DNA of 64,000 bases from Photobacterium lutimaris. GTDB taxonomy: Bacteria > Pseudomonadota > Gammaproteobacteria > Enterobacterales > Vibrionaceae. The position numbers and the translations under genes are program-made. Of the stretch, positions 38,755-47,631 are shown piece after piece. The DNA lies in contig NZ_PYMH01000002.1 of assembly GCF_003025555.1 (NCBI RefSeq), forward strand, positions 62,001 through 126,000, read 5' to 3'. The notes under the pieces were generated by a model, which was not told where the DNA came from, made no database searches, and saw only the letters and a program-made list of their open reading frames with translations. Position 1 is the stretch's first letter; each line of letters begins with the position of its first letter.

Positions 38755-40805
38755 TGCAACATAAGACATTAAAATTGTCAGCACTGGCCGTATTAGTTGC
38801 CAGTGCGACAGGTGCCAATGCCGCGGTTTACCGTGTGGTTGAAGTTACGGACAACACAGATGTTACGACTCAGCGTTATTACAGTAACTTAGAGTCTCAG
38901 ATTAATCAGAAAGTTGAATTTTACGGTCAGGGCATTACTGCGTCTGCAGAAGGCGATAATTGCTTTGAGGGTAACTGTGACGAGGCGAACTATTCCGTCT
39001 TTGGTGAAAGTCGCTTTGGTGCTGATGGCATCAATTACCGTGATGAAGTGCCATTTGTCCTCGATAACCTTCAGCGTATCAACGACGAAGACCGCTTATA
39101 TACCTTCTGTGACCGTAACCTAGGGCCTAACACGTGCCGTGAATGGGCGCGTACGCAGTACTATGGTAAAGGCTATAACACCAACGATATTTCGGACCGC
39201 AGTGGTTTTGGTGGCTTGGTGCGAGAGCAGGAAGCATGGAGCAAAAACTTTTTCTCCAATGCGACCGCATTAAACGGTGCATCATCCTTTACTGAGGTAG
39301 AAACGTTTGCTGATTCAGATAAAGGCTATGACTCGGCGGTTAAAACGGCGTTGGGTAAGTTTGTTGATGATCGCAAAACTACCAACAGTGTCATTAATGC
39401 ACAGGGAACAACTGGCGTTGGTGAGTACACGTTGGGCGTGACAAGTGGTGCGTTTTTCCAAGGCGAGGATACTAGCGGTTCGAATCGCTATGCCCGACAG
39501 TTCAATAAGCGCGGCTTTGTTAACCTTGACGCTAACAAGGTTGGTCTTGCACCAGCCGGTACGGATTTGCTGACTAAAACTGCGGGTCAATCGTTGGCAT
39601 GGGATGCGGTTGAGTATGACGGTCAGCTACTGGTTGTCGGTAGTGCATCGTACGAGCAAAGCGATTTTAGGGATAGCGACAATAAAGTCCCGAATAACCG
39701 TAGCGAGCGAGATGATCCTACCTTCAATGACTCGACGTTCAGAAACTGTGAAAAGACCTTTAATGAAGGCCTAGATACATTCTACGGCACAAAAGAATGT
39801 CAACTGTCTGTGTTTGCCAATGACGGGGTGTTCTGGACAGTAGACGGAAGTTCATTAAGTGTCGATGCGCAACTGCTTAGTAAGAATGATCTTGCAACTT
39901 TCGATCCGGATAACAATGACCGTTCATTCCAAGCGGGCGCTCGAGCCGTTGAGTTAGTCAATGATCAGCCTGTGGTTGTTGGTTTCACAACGAGCCGTTA
40001 TGACAATGACTACTACGCAATGCAAGCGGCGATTTGGGAGCTACCCGAAGGCAGCAGTGCGACGGCTGAGAACTTTACGCGTACCCTGATTCCAGGAATT
40101 CAGTTAGAAAGAGGTGGTGATCGTGTATTCACCTACACGCTAGCCACAGGTGTAAATAGCAACAATCAAGTTATTGGTTTTACCAAGAATTTGAATCCAG
40201 ATAACCGTTCTTACGCTGAGCGTATGTTCGTTTATGACAATGCGACCAAACCAAGTGCGCCTAAGTTCTTGGATTCTTCGGTGTCAGAATTGTTCTTCCC
40301 TGGTGCCAATGGTTACCCGGCCGCAATCAACAACAACAACCAGATTGTTGGACGCTTAGATGCTGAGTCGGTCAACCAGGTCGATGGCCGTTTCCGTCGC
40401 CAGCGTGGTTTCACTTATGTCATGGATGCGATTCCAGGTTCAACCAAATTGACGAAGGGCAGTGCGTATTTGCTCGATGATTTGACCAATGGTGGTGACT
40501 TCTCTAAAGAAGCGAACCAGTATCGTATCTTTGAAGCAACTGGTGTCAACGATGCGGGTGTTATCTCTGCAACGGCCTTTAAGTGTGACGGTGGTTATGA
40601 AGACTTCACGACAGATTCTTTCTGTCAAGGCGGTGAGCCGGGTGTTGAACGCACAGTCGCAGTCAAACTGATCCCAATCACTGATGCCGATGCATCAATT
40701 GAGATGCGTCCTAAGTCAGAGGCCTCAATTGAACGTAGTGGTGCATCGCTTGGTATGCTAGCAATGGCTTTCCTTGGTTTGCTAGGGTTCCGTCGACGAA
40801 AGTGA
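38754..40805 (+). CDS. DUF3466 family exported protein with C-terminal sorting-like tail
   Basis: 683 residues with a signal peptide ending ATGANA. Asp/Asn-rich and Gly-rich extracellular character with paired cysteines (NCFEGNCDEA, CDRNLGPNTC, CEKTFNEGL...KEC, CDGGYEDFTTDSFC). Repeated INNNNQIVG / VNSNNQVIG / VNDAGVIS segments look like the beta-propeller motif of the HAF repeat. The C-terminus SGASLGMLAMAFLGLLGFRRRK is a short hydrophobic helix plus a basic cluster, as in GlyGly-CTERM signals handled by rhombosortase. The start shares its A with the uup stop codon. Function unknown; conserved next to uup and rmf in Vibrionaceae. Confidence 0.8.
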   Translation: MQHKTLKLSALAVLVASATGANAAVYRVVEVTDNTDVTTQRYYSNLESQINQKVEFYGQGITASAEGDNCFEGNCDEANYSVFGESRFGADGINYRDEVPFVLDNLQRINDEDRLYTFCDRNLGPNTCREWARTQYYGKGYNTNDISDRSGFGGLVREQEAWSKNFFSNATALNGASSFTEVETFADSDKGYDSAVKTALGKFVDDRKTTNSVINAQGTTGVGEYTLGVTSGAFFQGEDTSGSNRYARQFNKRGFVNLDANKVGLAPAGTDLLTKTAGQSLAWDAVEYDGQLLVVGSASYEQSDFRDSDNKVPNNRSERDDPTFNDSTFRNCEKTFNEGLDTFYGTKECQLSVFANDGVFWTVDGSSLSVDAQLLSKNDLATFDPDNNDRSFQAGARAVELVNDQPVVVGFTTSRYDNDYYAMQAAIWELPEGSSATAENFTRTLIPGIQLERGGDRVFTYTLATGVNSNNQVIGFTKNLNPDNRSYAERMFVYDNATKPSAPKFLDSSVSELFFPGANGYPAAINNNNQIVGRLDAESVNQVDGRFRRQRGFTYVMDAIPGSTKLTKGSAYLLDDLTNGGDFSKEANQYRIFEATGVNDAGVISATAFKCDGGYEDFTTDSFCQGGEPGVERTVAVKLIPITDADASIEMRPKSEASIERSGASLGMLAMAFLGLLGFRRRK

Positions 40806-40834
40806 ATTTTTGTCAAAATTGGTTAAATTACACT

Positions 40835-40866
40835 CAGGCTCACATTTTGTGAGCCTGTTTTGTTTT
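40835..40866 (+). terminator. Terminator of rlmKL-uup-DUF3466
   Basis: CAGGCTCAC-ATTTT-GTGAGCCTG hairpin followed by TTTTGTTTT, 30 bp past the DUF3466 stop. Confidence 0.85.
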
Positions 40867-40975
40867 CATAGTTGATCTCTGCTTCTGTTTCGCTAATTCT
40901 TAATAGTGGAGACACAACATCTCCATCATTATGCAATAGTAATGAATGTAAATGATAAGGATGAGGATCGAACTT

Positions 40976-41149
40976 ATGAAGAGACAAAAGCGGGATCGTC
41001 TGGAGCGCGCACAATCTCAAGGCTATAAAGCTGGCGTAAATGGTCGTTCCAGTGAAGACTGTCCGTACCAAGCGACAGATGCCCGTACTAATTGGCTAGG
41101 TGGCTGGCGAGAAGCACGAGAAGATCTGCAATCTGGCCTGTTTAAATAA
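40976..41149 (+). CDS. rmf: Ribosome modulation factor
   Basis: 57 residues from ATG 40976 (MKRQKRDRLERAQSQGYKAG), preceded by AAGGATGAGGA. It matches E. coli Rmf (55 residues) in the basic N-terminus, the CPYQ motif (DCPYQATDARTNWLGGWREA) and the WLGGWREA signature. It makes inactive 100S ribosome dimers on entry into stationary phase, acting with HPF. In E. coli it is controlled by ppGpp and CRP; nothing equivalent was resolved here. The frame extended to 40952 is unlikely. Confidence 0.96.
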   Translation: MKRQKRDRLERAQSQGYKAGVNGRSSEDCPYQATDARTNWLGGWREAREDLQSGLFK

Positions 41150-41175
41150 AAACCTCCCTTCATATCTCCCTTATT

Positions 41176-41208
41176 GAGCCCCTATTAGGAACAGGGGCTC
41201 TTTCTATT
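41176..41208 (+). terminator. Terminator of rmf
   Basis: GAGCCCCT-loop-AGGGGCTC hairpin followed by TTTCTATTT, 26 bp past the stop. Confidence 0.8.
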
Positions 41209-41234
41209 TAGGCGGCAAGAGGCGCTTGGCTAGA

Positions 41235-41258
41235 GGCTATAGGGGCTATAGGGGCTAT
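41235..41258. repeat. Short tandem repeat GGCTATAGGG
   Basis: The 10-base unit GGCTATAGGG occurs twice and a third partial copy follows (GGCTATGG), in the rmf-fabA gap. Such a tract is slippage-prone; no function is visible. Confidence 0.7.
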
Positions 41259-41343
41259 GGAAGCCTAAGGCTTGATTCTAAACTGTCCAAAGCGTTCCCA
41301 TTATTATTTCAGTGACAATGTAACCTTGATTACATCTTTCAGT

Positions 41344-41361
41344 AGCCACTAGCCACTAGCC
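41344..41361. repeat. Short tandem repeat AGCCACT
   Basis: AGCCACTAGCCACTAGCC: the 7-base unit twice plus the first four bases of a third, about 90 bp from the preceding decanucleotide tract. Confidence 0.6.
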
Positions 41362-41383
41362 AATATTAGCCATTCACCAGATA

Positions 41384-41410
41384 CAAAAAAGGCCGCCATT
41401 GGCGACCTTT
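41384..41410 (-). terminator. Terminator of fabA
   Basis: On the minus strand AAAGGTCGCC-AAT-GGCGGCCTTT is followed by a T run, 21 bp past the fabA stop. Confidence 0.85.
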
Positions 41411-41431
41411 AGATAACTTATTTGATGTTGC

Positions 41432-41947
41432 TTAGAAGCTTGACGTATCTTTGAATAGGCCAACTTTCAGATCTTTCGCGACGTAAATCTCTTTACCATC
41501 TACCAATACACGGCCATCGGCAACACCCATGATGAGTTTACGGTTAATGACGCGCTTAAGCTGGATTTCATAGGTTACTTTTTTCGCTTCTGGCAGGATC
41601 TGACCAGTAAACTTCACTTCACCTACACCCAGAGCACGACCTTTACCTTCGCCGCCAGCCCAACCAAGAAAGAAGCCAACTAGCTGCCACATGGCGTCTA
41701 GGCCAAGGCAACCAGGCATTACAGGGTCACCTTTAAAGTGGCAATCAAAGAACCACAGGTCAGGGCGGATATCTAATTCAGCATGGATGAAACCTTTGCC
41801 ATGGTCACCACCTTCATCGGAGATGTTTACAATACGGTCAATCATCAGCATGTTGTCAGATGGCAAGGAAGGGAAAGCTGGACCGTAAAGTTCGCCTTTA
41901 CCACATGCAACAAGTTCGTCGTAATTATAAGATTGCTGGCGTTTCAT
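41432..41947 (-). CDS. fabA: 3-hydroxydecanoyl-ACP dehydratase/isomerase FabA
   Basis: 171 residues, equal to E. coli FabA. Hot-dog fold with catalytic His70 in [21 protein letters not shown] and Asp84, both at the E. coli positions. It dehydrates 3-hydroxydecanoyl-ACP and isomerises the trans-2 to the cis-3 product, the branch point of unsaturated fatty acid synthesis. An operator resembling the FabR site lies 40-60 bp upstream. Lon-like protease gene ends only 68 bp upstream on the same strand. Confidence 0.97.
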   Translation of the reverse strand: MKRQQSYNYDELVACGKGELYGPAFPSLPSDNMLMIDRIVNISDEGGDHGKGFIHAELDIRPDLWFFDCHFKGDPVMPGCLGLDAMWQLVGFFLGWAGGEGKGRALGVGEVKFTGQILPEAKKVTYEIQLKRVINRKLIMGVADGRVLVDGKEIYVAKDLKVGLFKDTSSF

Positions 41948-41985
41948 CAGACTTTATAGCTCCTTAAAAAGTATGAAGGCAATTT

Positions 41986-42003
41986 AGCTTACACATGTAC
42001 GCT
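41986..42003. promoter_or_regulatory. FabR-like operator upstream of fabA
   Basis: On the minus strand AGCGTACATGTGTAAGCT, an 18-bp near-palindrome. It differs from the E. coli fabA FabR site (AGCGTACACGTGTTAGCT) at two positions. It lies in the 68-bp gap before fabA. FabR represses fabA and fabB when unsaturated acyl chains are in excess. Confidence 0.7.
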
Positions 42004-42015
42004 AAACAACTCGGA

Positions 42016-43704
42016 TCAGTTCTGGACCAACCAGTGACGAAGACGGGTTAACAAACCGACATGCTTAATTATTTCGCCGTTATGGAAGATATCAATTCGC
42101 TCGGCAATCTTCGCTAGCAAGGTCTCCGCTTCTTTGTCATCACTGCGGAAGGCTTGGCCGGTAAGTAGCGGTAAGGCATCATCGACACTCTCTGCGCTCC
42201 ATAGGTGGAATTTCCCGGCTTTGATGGCGTTCAAGACCTCGTCATTAAGACATAGGTTAGTCATGTTTGTTTTCGGTAATATGACACCTTGGTTACCTGT
42301 TAGGCCGCGGTACGCACAAACCTGATAGAAGCCTTCGATTTTTTCGTTAATGCCACCTACAGCCTGTACACGGCCAAATTGGTCAACGGCACCTGTCACG
42401 GCAATTTGTTGATTAATCGGTTGCATGGATAGCGCCGAAACGAGCGAACACAGCTCTGCCAAAGAGGCGCTGTCGCCATCGACTTCGGAATACGATTGTT
42501 CGAAAACAATAGAGGCGGAGAATGGCAACGGTTGGTCTAAATCTAAGGCGGTACTGATAAATGCCTGCATGATCATCATGCCCTTAGCATGGATATTACC
42601 ACCAAGTTCTGCTTTGCGCTCAACGTCCGATATGTCACCGTCACCAAAGTGCACCACACACGAAATACGGGCTGGCTCGCCATAGGCGCGTGGGTGGCCC
42701 GGCACCTCAACCACAGTAAGGCCATTGACCTGACCGACTTCTTCACCTTGGCAATTGATCAGGACCTGGCCATGATGGATATCTTCAATCGCACGTTCTG
42801 GCAGGTAAGACTCGCGGTATTCGCGGGCTTGGATGGAATCCTTTAGGTGTTGGGCAGTAATTTTCTGACCTTTCGACTCAAGAGCAGCTTCACACAGTAG
42901 GCTCTGGTGCCAAATAGGGCAAAGTGGCACGCGGGTTTGGTCTTCAGCGTAACGGGCACCGGTTTTTAGTACCATTTCTAGCGCCTGATCATCCGCAAGC
43001 TCTGGTAGGTTGGCTTTCTTGATAATGGCTTTGAGGTAAGCGAGATAAAGCGGAAGGTTATCTTTATTAATGATCAAGTCCTGCTCGAACTCACCGTACA
43101 TGGTAAAGCCTGAAGAGATATCCGGCTCGGCATTCTCTATTTCAGCCATAAGGTAACGGTCGCCAATCAGCACCAGTTTGATATTAAGTTGTTCGGCGGG
43201 CGGTAGGGGGTATAACGACTTGTTTGAGGCCGCTTGCCACTCTAGCGTCCCGTTCATCAGAATGCTTTTGAGGCGAGGCCACAAGCTTGGATTGGCAAGG
43301 ATAGCGCCAACTGATAGCACCAGGTAGCCATTATTGGCCTGGTGTACAAGTCCATGTTTCACCTGCTGCTTGGTGATGTTGTTCTCTTCAATCGGTGGGA
43401 ACACTGCACCAAAGAGGTTTTGTTCTGTTACGTTCTCGCCGGCAACGATAACGGGAGATTCATTGTTGGCTTCAGCTTGTTGTGAAATCAGCTCAATGAC
43501 ATAATCGCGGTAAACCTTGTTATCAGGTGCGGTAATGCGCAATACCCGAGGTTGAAGTTCGACAGCAGTAAACCGGCGCACAGCATCTGATAGACGATCT
43601 TGTAAGGTCCCTGTATTCGCGGGAAGGAGGTCATCATACTGTTTAAGGATGGCTTGGTACTGAGAGTAGTCTGGAGTCATCGAGCGCCAGTTTTGTTCAT
43701 GCAT
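42016..43704 (-). CDS. Lon-like (LonB/YcbZ) ATP-independent protease family protein
   Basis: 562 residues, matching E. coli YcbZ (586) from the N-terminal WR.L.P... through to the C-terminus. The AAA part is degenerate (GLVHQANNGYLVLSVGAIL but no Walker A that I can see). The Lon protease domain (about 340-540) is intact: the Ser-Lys dyad lies in SEVDGDSASLAEL and INEKIEGFYQVC, and GNIHAKGMMIMQAF is the LonB signature. It is conserved between matP and fabA in Vibrionaceae and enterobacteria. Substrates unknown. I begin at ATG 43704 because MHEQNWRSMTPDYSQYQ aligns with the E. coli N-terminus. Confidence 0.9.
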   Translation of the reverse strand: MHEQNWRSMTPDYSQYQAILKQYDDLLPANTGTLQDRLSDAVRRFTAVELQPRVLRITAPDNKVYRDYVIELISQQAEANNESPVIVAGENVTEQNLFGAVFPPIEENNITKQQVKHGLVHQANNGYLVLSVGAILANPSLWPRLKSILMNGTLEWQAASNKSLYPLPPAEQLNIKLVLIGDRYLMAEIENAEPDISSGFTMYGEFEQDLIINKDNLPLYLAYLKAIIKKANLPELADDQALEMVLKTGARYAEDQTRVPLCPIWHQSLLCEAALESKGQKITAQHLKDSIQAREYRESYLPERAIEDIHHGQVLINCQGEEVGQVNGLTVVEVPGHPRAYGEPARISCVVHFGDGDISDVERKAELGGNIHAKGMMIMQAFISTALDLDQPLPFSASIVFEQSYSEVDGDSASLAELCSLVSALSMQPINQQIAVTGAVDQFGRVQAVGGINEKIEGFYQVCAYRGLTGNQGVILPKTNMTNLCLNDEVLNAIKAGKFHLWSAESVDDALPLLTGQAFRSDDKEAETLLAKIAERIDIFHNGEIIKHVGLLTRLRHWLVQN

Positions 43705-43923
43705 GGGCGTGTGCTTTACTTCGTAATGTGAAAAGGTCAGCAGTATAAATGAATCACTGGCCGCATAATAGCTTCGTGTGTAATGTTATTGACTTCATTT
43801 GCAGTTCGGTTGAGATCGACTTAAAAACAAATGCTTAAAGTTCAAAATGGAATTGAGCTTTGGATGTCTAACAGTTACACTGTCACCACTTGAGTTTAGA
43901 CTTATCGAGAATCTCTGACGACT

Positions 43924-44376
43924 ATGAAATATCAGCAGCTTGAAAACCTTGAAGCCGGATGGAAATGGAATTATCTAGTAAAAAAATGGAAAGAAGGTGA
44001 AGCGATCACCGGGTATATCGATACCAGTGAAGCGAAAGCTGCGGTAGATAGCCTTTTATCCATTGAACATGAACCAACCAAGGTGCTCAAATGGATTGAT
44101 AGTCATATGTCACCTGAGCTTGATAAGAAGCTCAAACAAGCCATCCGTGCCAAGCGAAAGCGTCATTTCAACGCAGAGCAAGTTCATACTCGTAAAAAAT
44201 CGATCGATCTCGATTACCGTGTTTGGGAAAGGCTGGCGGAGAAATCCAAAGAGCTTGATTGTACCTTGTCTGACACCATTGAGTACTTGTTGAGTGAATC
44301 CAACAAGACAGAGGTGGCCAGTAAGCAGGTATTGGATCTCAAGCATGACCTTCATGAATTGCTCGATTTTGAATAG
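43924..44376 (+). CDS. matP: Macrodomain Ter protein MatP
   Basis: 150 residues. Four-helix N-terminal part (KYQQLENLEAGWKWNYLVKKWKEGEAIT) followed by a ribbon-helix-helix DNA-binding part (KKSIDLDYRVWERLAEKSKELDCTLSDTIEYLL) and a C-terminal coiled coil, as in MatP. It binds matS sites, organises the Ter region of the chromosome and links it to the divisome through ZapB. It is divergent from the Lon-like gene (219-bp gap), as in E. coli. Confidence 0.95.
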   Translation: MKYQQLENLEAGWKWNYLVKKWKEGEAITGYIDTSEAKAAVDSLLSIEHEPTKVLKWIDSHMSPELDKKLKQAIRAKRKRHFNAEQVHTRKKSIDLDYRVWERLAEKSKELDCTLSDTIEYLLSESNKTEVASKQVLDLKHDLHELLDFE

Positions 44377-44548
44377 GGCGCGGTATTAGCGGTCGGTATT
44401 CTCATCGAGTTGTTAACTAGGCTCAGGCGGTCGCTTCTACCATGTTGTAAAATATGACTGAGACGCTTTAAACAATGATCTGCGTAAAACCTTTTAGATA
44501 CCATTTTGTAGATCTAGGCATAAAAAGGAAATTAGAGAGGAGCCAAGC

Positions 44549-44863
44549 ATGGAATTTATGGGATTTGTAATTGTCCTTGCCATTGTTGTATTTATATTGG
44601 TGTTCAAAGATCGGCCAATCATGGTACTGACCTTTGAAGAGGGAAAACTCACTCAGCAGAAAGGCCAGATCCCAAATGGTTTTTTGGCCGGCTGCAAAGA
44701 TATCGCTCATAAGCAGCCGTTTTCTGGCAAGATCAAAGTCTACAAGAACCGCTTTGCGACCAAACTGGTATTTTCAAAGACGGTGCCAAGCAAGGTGAAG
44801 CAGCGTATCCACAATGTTTTTCCGCATAACGGTGGCTCTAAGAAGCGGGGAAGACGCGCTTAA
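44549..44863 (+). CDS. DUF3634 family small membrane-anchored protein
   Basis: 104 residues: a membrane helix at the N-terminus (about 4-20, MGFVIVLAIVVFILVF) and a basic soluble part (LTFEEGKLTQQKGQIPNGFLAGCKDIAHKQPFSGKIKVYKNRFATKLVFSKTV) rich in Lys/Arg at its end. The pattern fits the DUF3634 family of Vibrionaceae and related marine bacteria. The cytoplasmic beta-rich part resembles a small OB-like or KOW-like domain but that is guesswork. GAGAGGAGC precedes ATG. Single gene with its own terminator. Confidence 0.75.
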   Translation: MEFMGFVIVLAIVVFILVFKDRPIMVLTFEEGKLTQQKGQIPNGFLAGCKDIAHKQPFSGKIKVYKNRFATKLVFSKTVPSKVKQRIHNVFPHNGGSKKRGRRA

Positions 44864-44884
44864 AGCACTTTTAGATTCGCGGTT

Positions 44885-44915
44885 AAAAAGCTCTCCAGCC
44901 TGGGAGCTTTTTTTG
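44885..44915 (+). terminator. Terminator after the DUF3634 gene
   Basis: AAAAGCTCTCC-AGCC-TGGGAGCTTTT hairpin (one mismatch) followed by T residues, 22 bp past the stop. Confidence 0.85.
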
Positions 44916-44997
44916 TTTCTGACACTTTTCTGTTTCTAACGCAATTTTGTATCATTGCGCTCTCCTCAGACGAAAGACATCAATAGAGGTTACCTAT

Positions 44998-45390
44998 ATG
45001 CTAACACCACACGCATTTCGTTTAACTCTCGGTAAAGATCTAAAGTTATCTATTTTGGCGTATGTGCAACAAGAAGGCATTAAAGCAGGCTCCCTGCTAA
45101 GTTGTGTTGGTTGTCTTTCACATGCTTCTATCCGGCTTGCCAATGAATCGGAGAGCCTCGAACTCGCAGGGCCGCTAGAAATCCTCACTCTGAGTGGCAC
45201 CTTAACGCCAGAGCATGTCCATTTACATATCTCCGTGGCGGATAAATCAGGGCGTGTCTATGGCGGACACCTACAGGAAGGCTCTATGGTGTCTTATACC
45301 GCAGAGGTTTGCTTGGCAGAATATACCAATTTGTCTTTTTCTCGTGAGCTTGACGCGACGACTGGCTTTACCGAGCTGGTGGTTAGGTAA
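44998..45390 (+). CDS. PPC/DUF296-domain protein (AT-hook-associated family)
   Basis: 130 residues from ATG 44998 with TAGAGG upstream. A single PPC domain: RLTLGKDLKLSILAYVQQEGIKAGSLLSCVGCLSHASIRLA...LAGPLEILTLSGTLT...HLHISVADKSGRVYGGHLQEGSMVSYTAEVCL. The GxHLxxGxxV-type loop (GGHLQEGSMV) and preceding HxHxxxxD (HLHISVAD) form the conserved site of the family. Plant members bind DNA, bacterial members form trimers of unknown role. Stand-alone; the next gene begins 54 bp downstream in the same direction. Confidence 0.85.
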   Translation: MLTPHAFRLTLGKDLKLSILAYVQQEGIKAGSLLSCVGCLSHASIRLANESESLELAGPLEILTLSGTLTPEHVHLHISVADKSGRVYGGHLQEGSMVSYTAEVCLAEYTNLSFSRELDATTGFTELVVR

Positions 45391-45444
45391 TCTTGCTGTA
45401 TATACTTGTTAGTAATGGCATATGCATATACAAGTGGTGGAGTT

Positions 45445-45945
45445 ATGGATAAGGCTGTAGAGGCGTTACTACCTTCCGGTTTGTCATTTCAGGAACAATT
45501 TAAAGGCAATCACTGTTTTGGCTGTGGGGCAGACAACCCACAAGGATTGAAAATTCAGAGCTATTGGATGGGGGATGGCAGCTCGGTGTGTCAGTTTACC
45601 CCTGAGCCTTATCATTGCGCAGCGCCTACGCATTTCCTCAACGGTGGCATTATTGCCACTGTGATTGATTGCCATTGTATTTGCACGGCAATGGCAGAGG
45701 CATACAGGCGCTTAGATCGAGAGATTGGCAAAGGGGAGCCTATATGGTTTGCTACCGGCGGCTTGTCGTTACAATATCTGCGCCCAGTGTCGATAAACGC
45801 GAAGATTGTATTACAAGCGCGTGTAATGGCTGCTGATGAGCGTAAAGCTGAATTAAGGTGTGAGTTATTGGCGAATGGTAAAACAGCCGTAGAGGCCAAG
45901 CTAACGGCCGTGAGGGTGCCTGAATCTTGGATGACTGAATTGTGA
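45445..45945 (+). CDS. PaaI-type hot-dog thioesterase family protein
   Basis: 166 residues from ATG 45445 with a GGTGGAG just upstream; ATG 45415 is another possible start. Hot-dog fold of the PaaI/YbgC superfamily: NHCFGCGADNPQGLKIQSYW, FLNGGIIATVIDCHCICTAMA and TGGLSLQYLRPVSINAKIVLQA. Such enzymes hydrolyse acyl-CoA or acyl-ACP; the substrate is unknown. The N-terminal CFGC segment occurs in the subgroup that carries a FGC-type cysteine pair. Follows the PPC gene. Confidence 0.8.
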   Translation: MDKAVEALLPSGLSFQEQFKGNHCFGCGADNPQGLKIQSYWMGDGSSVCQFTPEPYHCAAPTHFLNGGIIATVIDCHCICTAMAEAYRRLDREIGKGEPIWFATGGLSLQYLRPVSINAKIVLQARVMAADERKAELRCELLANGKTAVEAKLTAVRVPESWMTEL

Positions 45946-46092
45946 TGTTACTCTCAGTAATTTATACGCGTTTGAAGTGATTTTGCTGGTTTGTCTACTT
46001 TGTAAGAGTCAACTTGCATTGTTATAGATTTATGTTGTTGTGCCAGTCCAAGTTGTCAGAAATCACCTGATTTTCAGCTTGGAGATAGCAAG

Positions 46093-47562
46093 ATGATTCA
46101 TCCGTTGATAAAAACATGCACAGCAATGATATTGTTCACTCCATTCACCATAGGAGCAGTAACCGACCTTAAAGAAGTTGATGGTAAAGCATCTTTTGTC
46201 ACTTTAGGTGCAATTAATAATTATGAATCAAAGATAAATGCCCACCCATTTCTAAACTCCTCAATTCCTCGCCCGCAAAATTACTCCGGTGAGTTCTTTG
46301 AACTTAATCATGATTATCCGGCACAGCTTGAGCCTTCCATCAAACCATATCCTTGGACGGAGGTGACGAATTCAGCTGAAATCACGACAACAAATGCGAT
46401 GGACTATGTACTCGCGCTAAAAGAATATGTTTCCAAGGATATGCGTGAACTCATAAATAACCCCGATAAACCGAATAATGAAAATTGGTATCAGTCAATT
46501 TGGTTGGGAACGGAACGAGAGCCTATTCATGGAATATATGTAGGGTCCGGATTTCCTGCTGGCACGTTAACAGGTCAAGGTTTGGATATTACGACCTATG
46601 TTTACACGCTATATGATAAGCGAGCAGCCAAGACATTAGGCGATATATGGGGAAGGACATTGCATTCGGCGCTTAACCCAACGATTTCTGATCAAACGAC
46701 ACAATACGATGAAGGTAGTGTCATCGTGAAGTTTGCATTCGTAACGGCATGTGGGTCGGATTGGAGTCCAATGACAGAAACGGCAGTGTGGCAAATTTAT
46801 GCCCCAATAAATGGTAGCAATGGCACGGCCAAATCAACTCAATCTAAATGTGATGTGACTGAAGGTGAAGGGAGCAGCACGGTTCCTGTGTTAACGAATG
46901 TGTATCTGATGCAATTTGATATCATCGTTAAGGATACTAAAGCAGCACCAGAAACGGGTTGGGTCTTCACGACCCTTGTTTATGACCACAGTGCTTCGGG
47001 AAAAGATGCTTGGGATAAAATGGTTCCTCTTGGGGCTACATGGGGAGGAGATAGTGACATAATCAATGTAACGGATGAGGCATTGATTCCTCCTGTTACT
47101 GTTAATACAGCATTAAAGCAGAATTGGATTAACTTAAAAGCCCCCGAGTACTCACGCTCAACATTGGCTTGGGATGGGCGTTTGTCAGGACCGAATGATG
47201 GTGCTGTTGTTACTCCGGCTTGGACTGCTGATCAATATTACCATCAAGGACTTGCTTCTGCGGGGTGTTTAGGTTGCCATAGCTCAGCGCAATATCCTAT
47301 GACGTCGTTTTTGCTTCCGACAACGACATACCCTCCGCAAACCAAACAAGCACCATTATCAAGTGATAGCAGTACCAGTTCGCTTGTTTTATATTTACCG
47401 GGAAGTGAAGGGTGGATGAGATGGTTCCAAAGCAATAATGGTCTAACGCCGATGGGACCGAATGATAGCAAGGGTAATAAGCCTGTTGCGCTTGACTATG
47501 ACATGGTGACGGCATTTAAAGCTATTCCAATGTGGCAGGCTGCGCTGGTGGCGGAAAAGTAA
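46093..47562 (+). CDS. Exported cytochrome c-like protein of unknown function
   Basis: 489 residues with signal peptide MIHPLIKTCTAMILFTPF...IGA. One haem-binding CLGCH (392-396) followed 58 residues later by a PMG that can supply the distal Met ligand (GLTPMGPND, Met454), so the last 110 residues look like a class I cytochrome c domain. The first 380 residues are beta-rich and Trp/Asn rich (WVFTTLVYDHSASGKDAWDKM, LGATWGGDSDIINVT) and I do not recognise them. It may be a periplasmic oxidoreductase or electron carrier. A single gene with its own terminator. Confidence 0.65.
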   Translation: MIHPLIKTCTAMILFTPFTIGAVTDLKEVDGKASFVTLGAINNYESKINAHPFLNSSIPRPQNYSGEFFELNHDYPAQLEPSIKPYPWTEVTNSAEITTTNAMDYVLALKEYVSKDMRELINNPDKPNNENWYQSIWLGTEREPIHGIYVGSGFPAGTLTGQGLDITTYVYTLYDKRAAKTLGDIWGRTLHSALNPTISDQTTQYDEGSVIVKFAFVTACGSDWSPMTETAVWQIYAPINGSNGTAKSTQSKCDVTEGEGSSTVPVLTNVYLMQFDIIVKDTKAAPETGWVFTTLVYDHSASGKDAWDKMVPLGATWGGDSDIINVTDEALIPPVTVNTALKQNWINLKAPEYSRSTLAWDGRLSGPNDGAVVTPAWTADQYYHQGLASAGCLGCHSSAQYPMTSFLLPTTTYPPQTKQAPLSSDSSTSSLVLYLPGSEGWMRWFQSNNGLTPMGPNDSKGNKPVALDYDMVTAFKAIPMWQAALVAEK

Positions 47563-47577
47563 ATCGATACCTTGCAA

Positions 47578-47616
47578 AACAGCCGTAGAGTTTCGATTCT
47601 ACGGCTGTTCATTATT
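47578..47616 (+). terminator. Terminator after the cytochrome-like gene
   Basis: AACAGCCGTAGA pairs with TCTACGGCTGTT around an 8-base loop. The T run is interrupted (TTCATTATT), so efficiency is unsure. Confidence 0.65.
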
Positions 47617-47631
47617 CAGTTTCGAAGAAGT

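Noticed and set aside
41235-41362. CRISPR-like or REP element from the short tandem repeats
   Set aside because: Units are only 7 and 10 bp without spacers; simple slippage repeats explain them.
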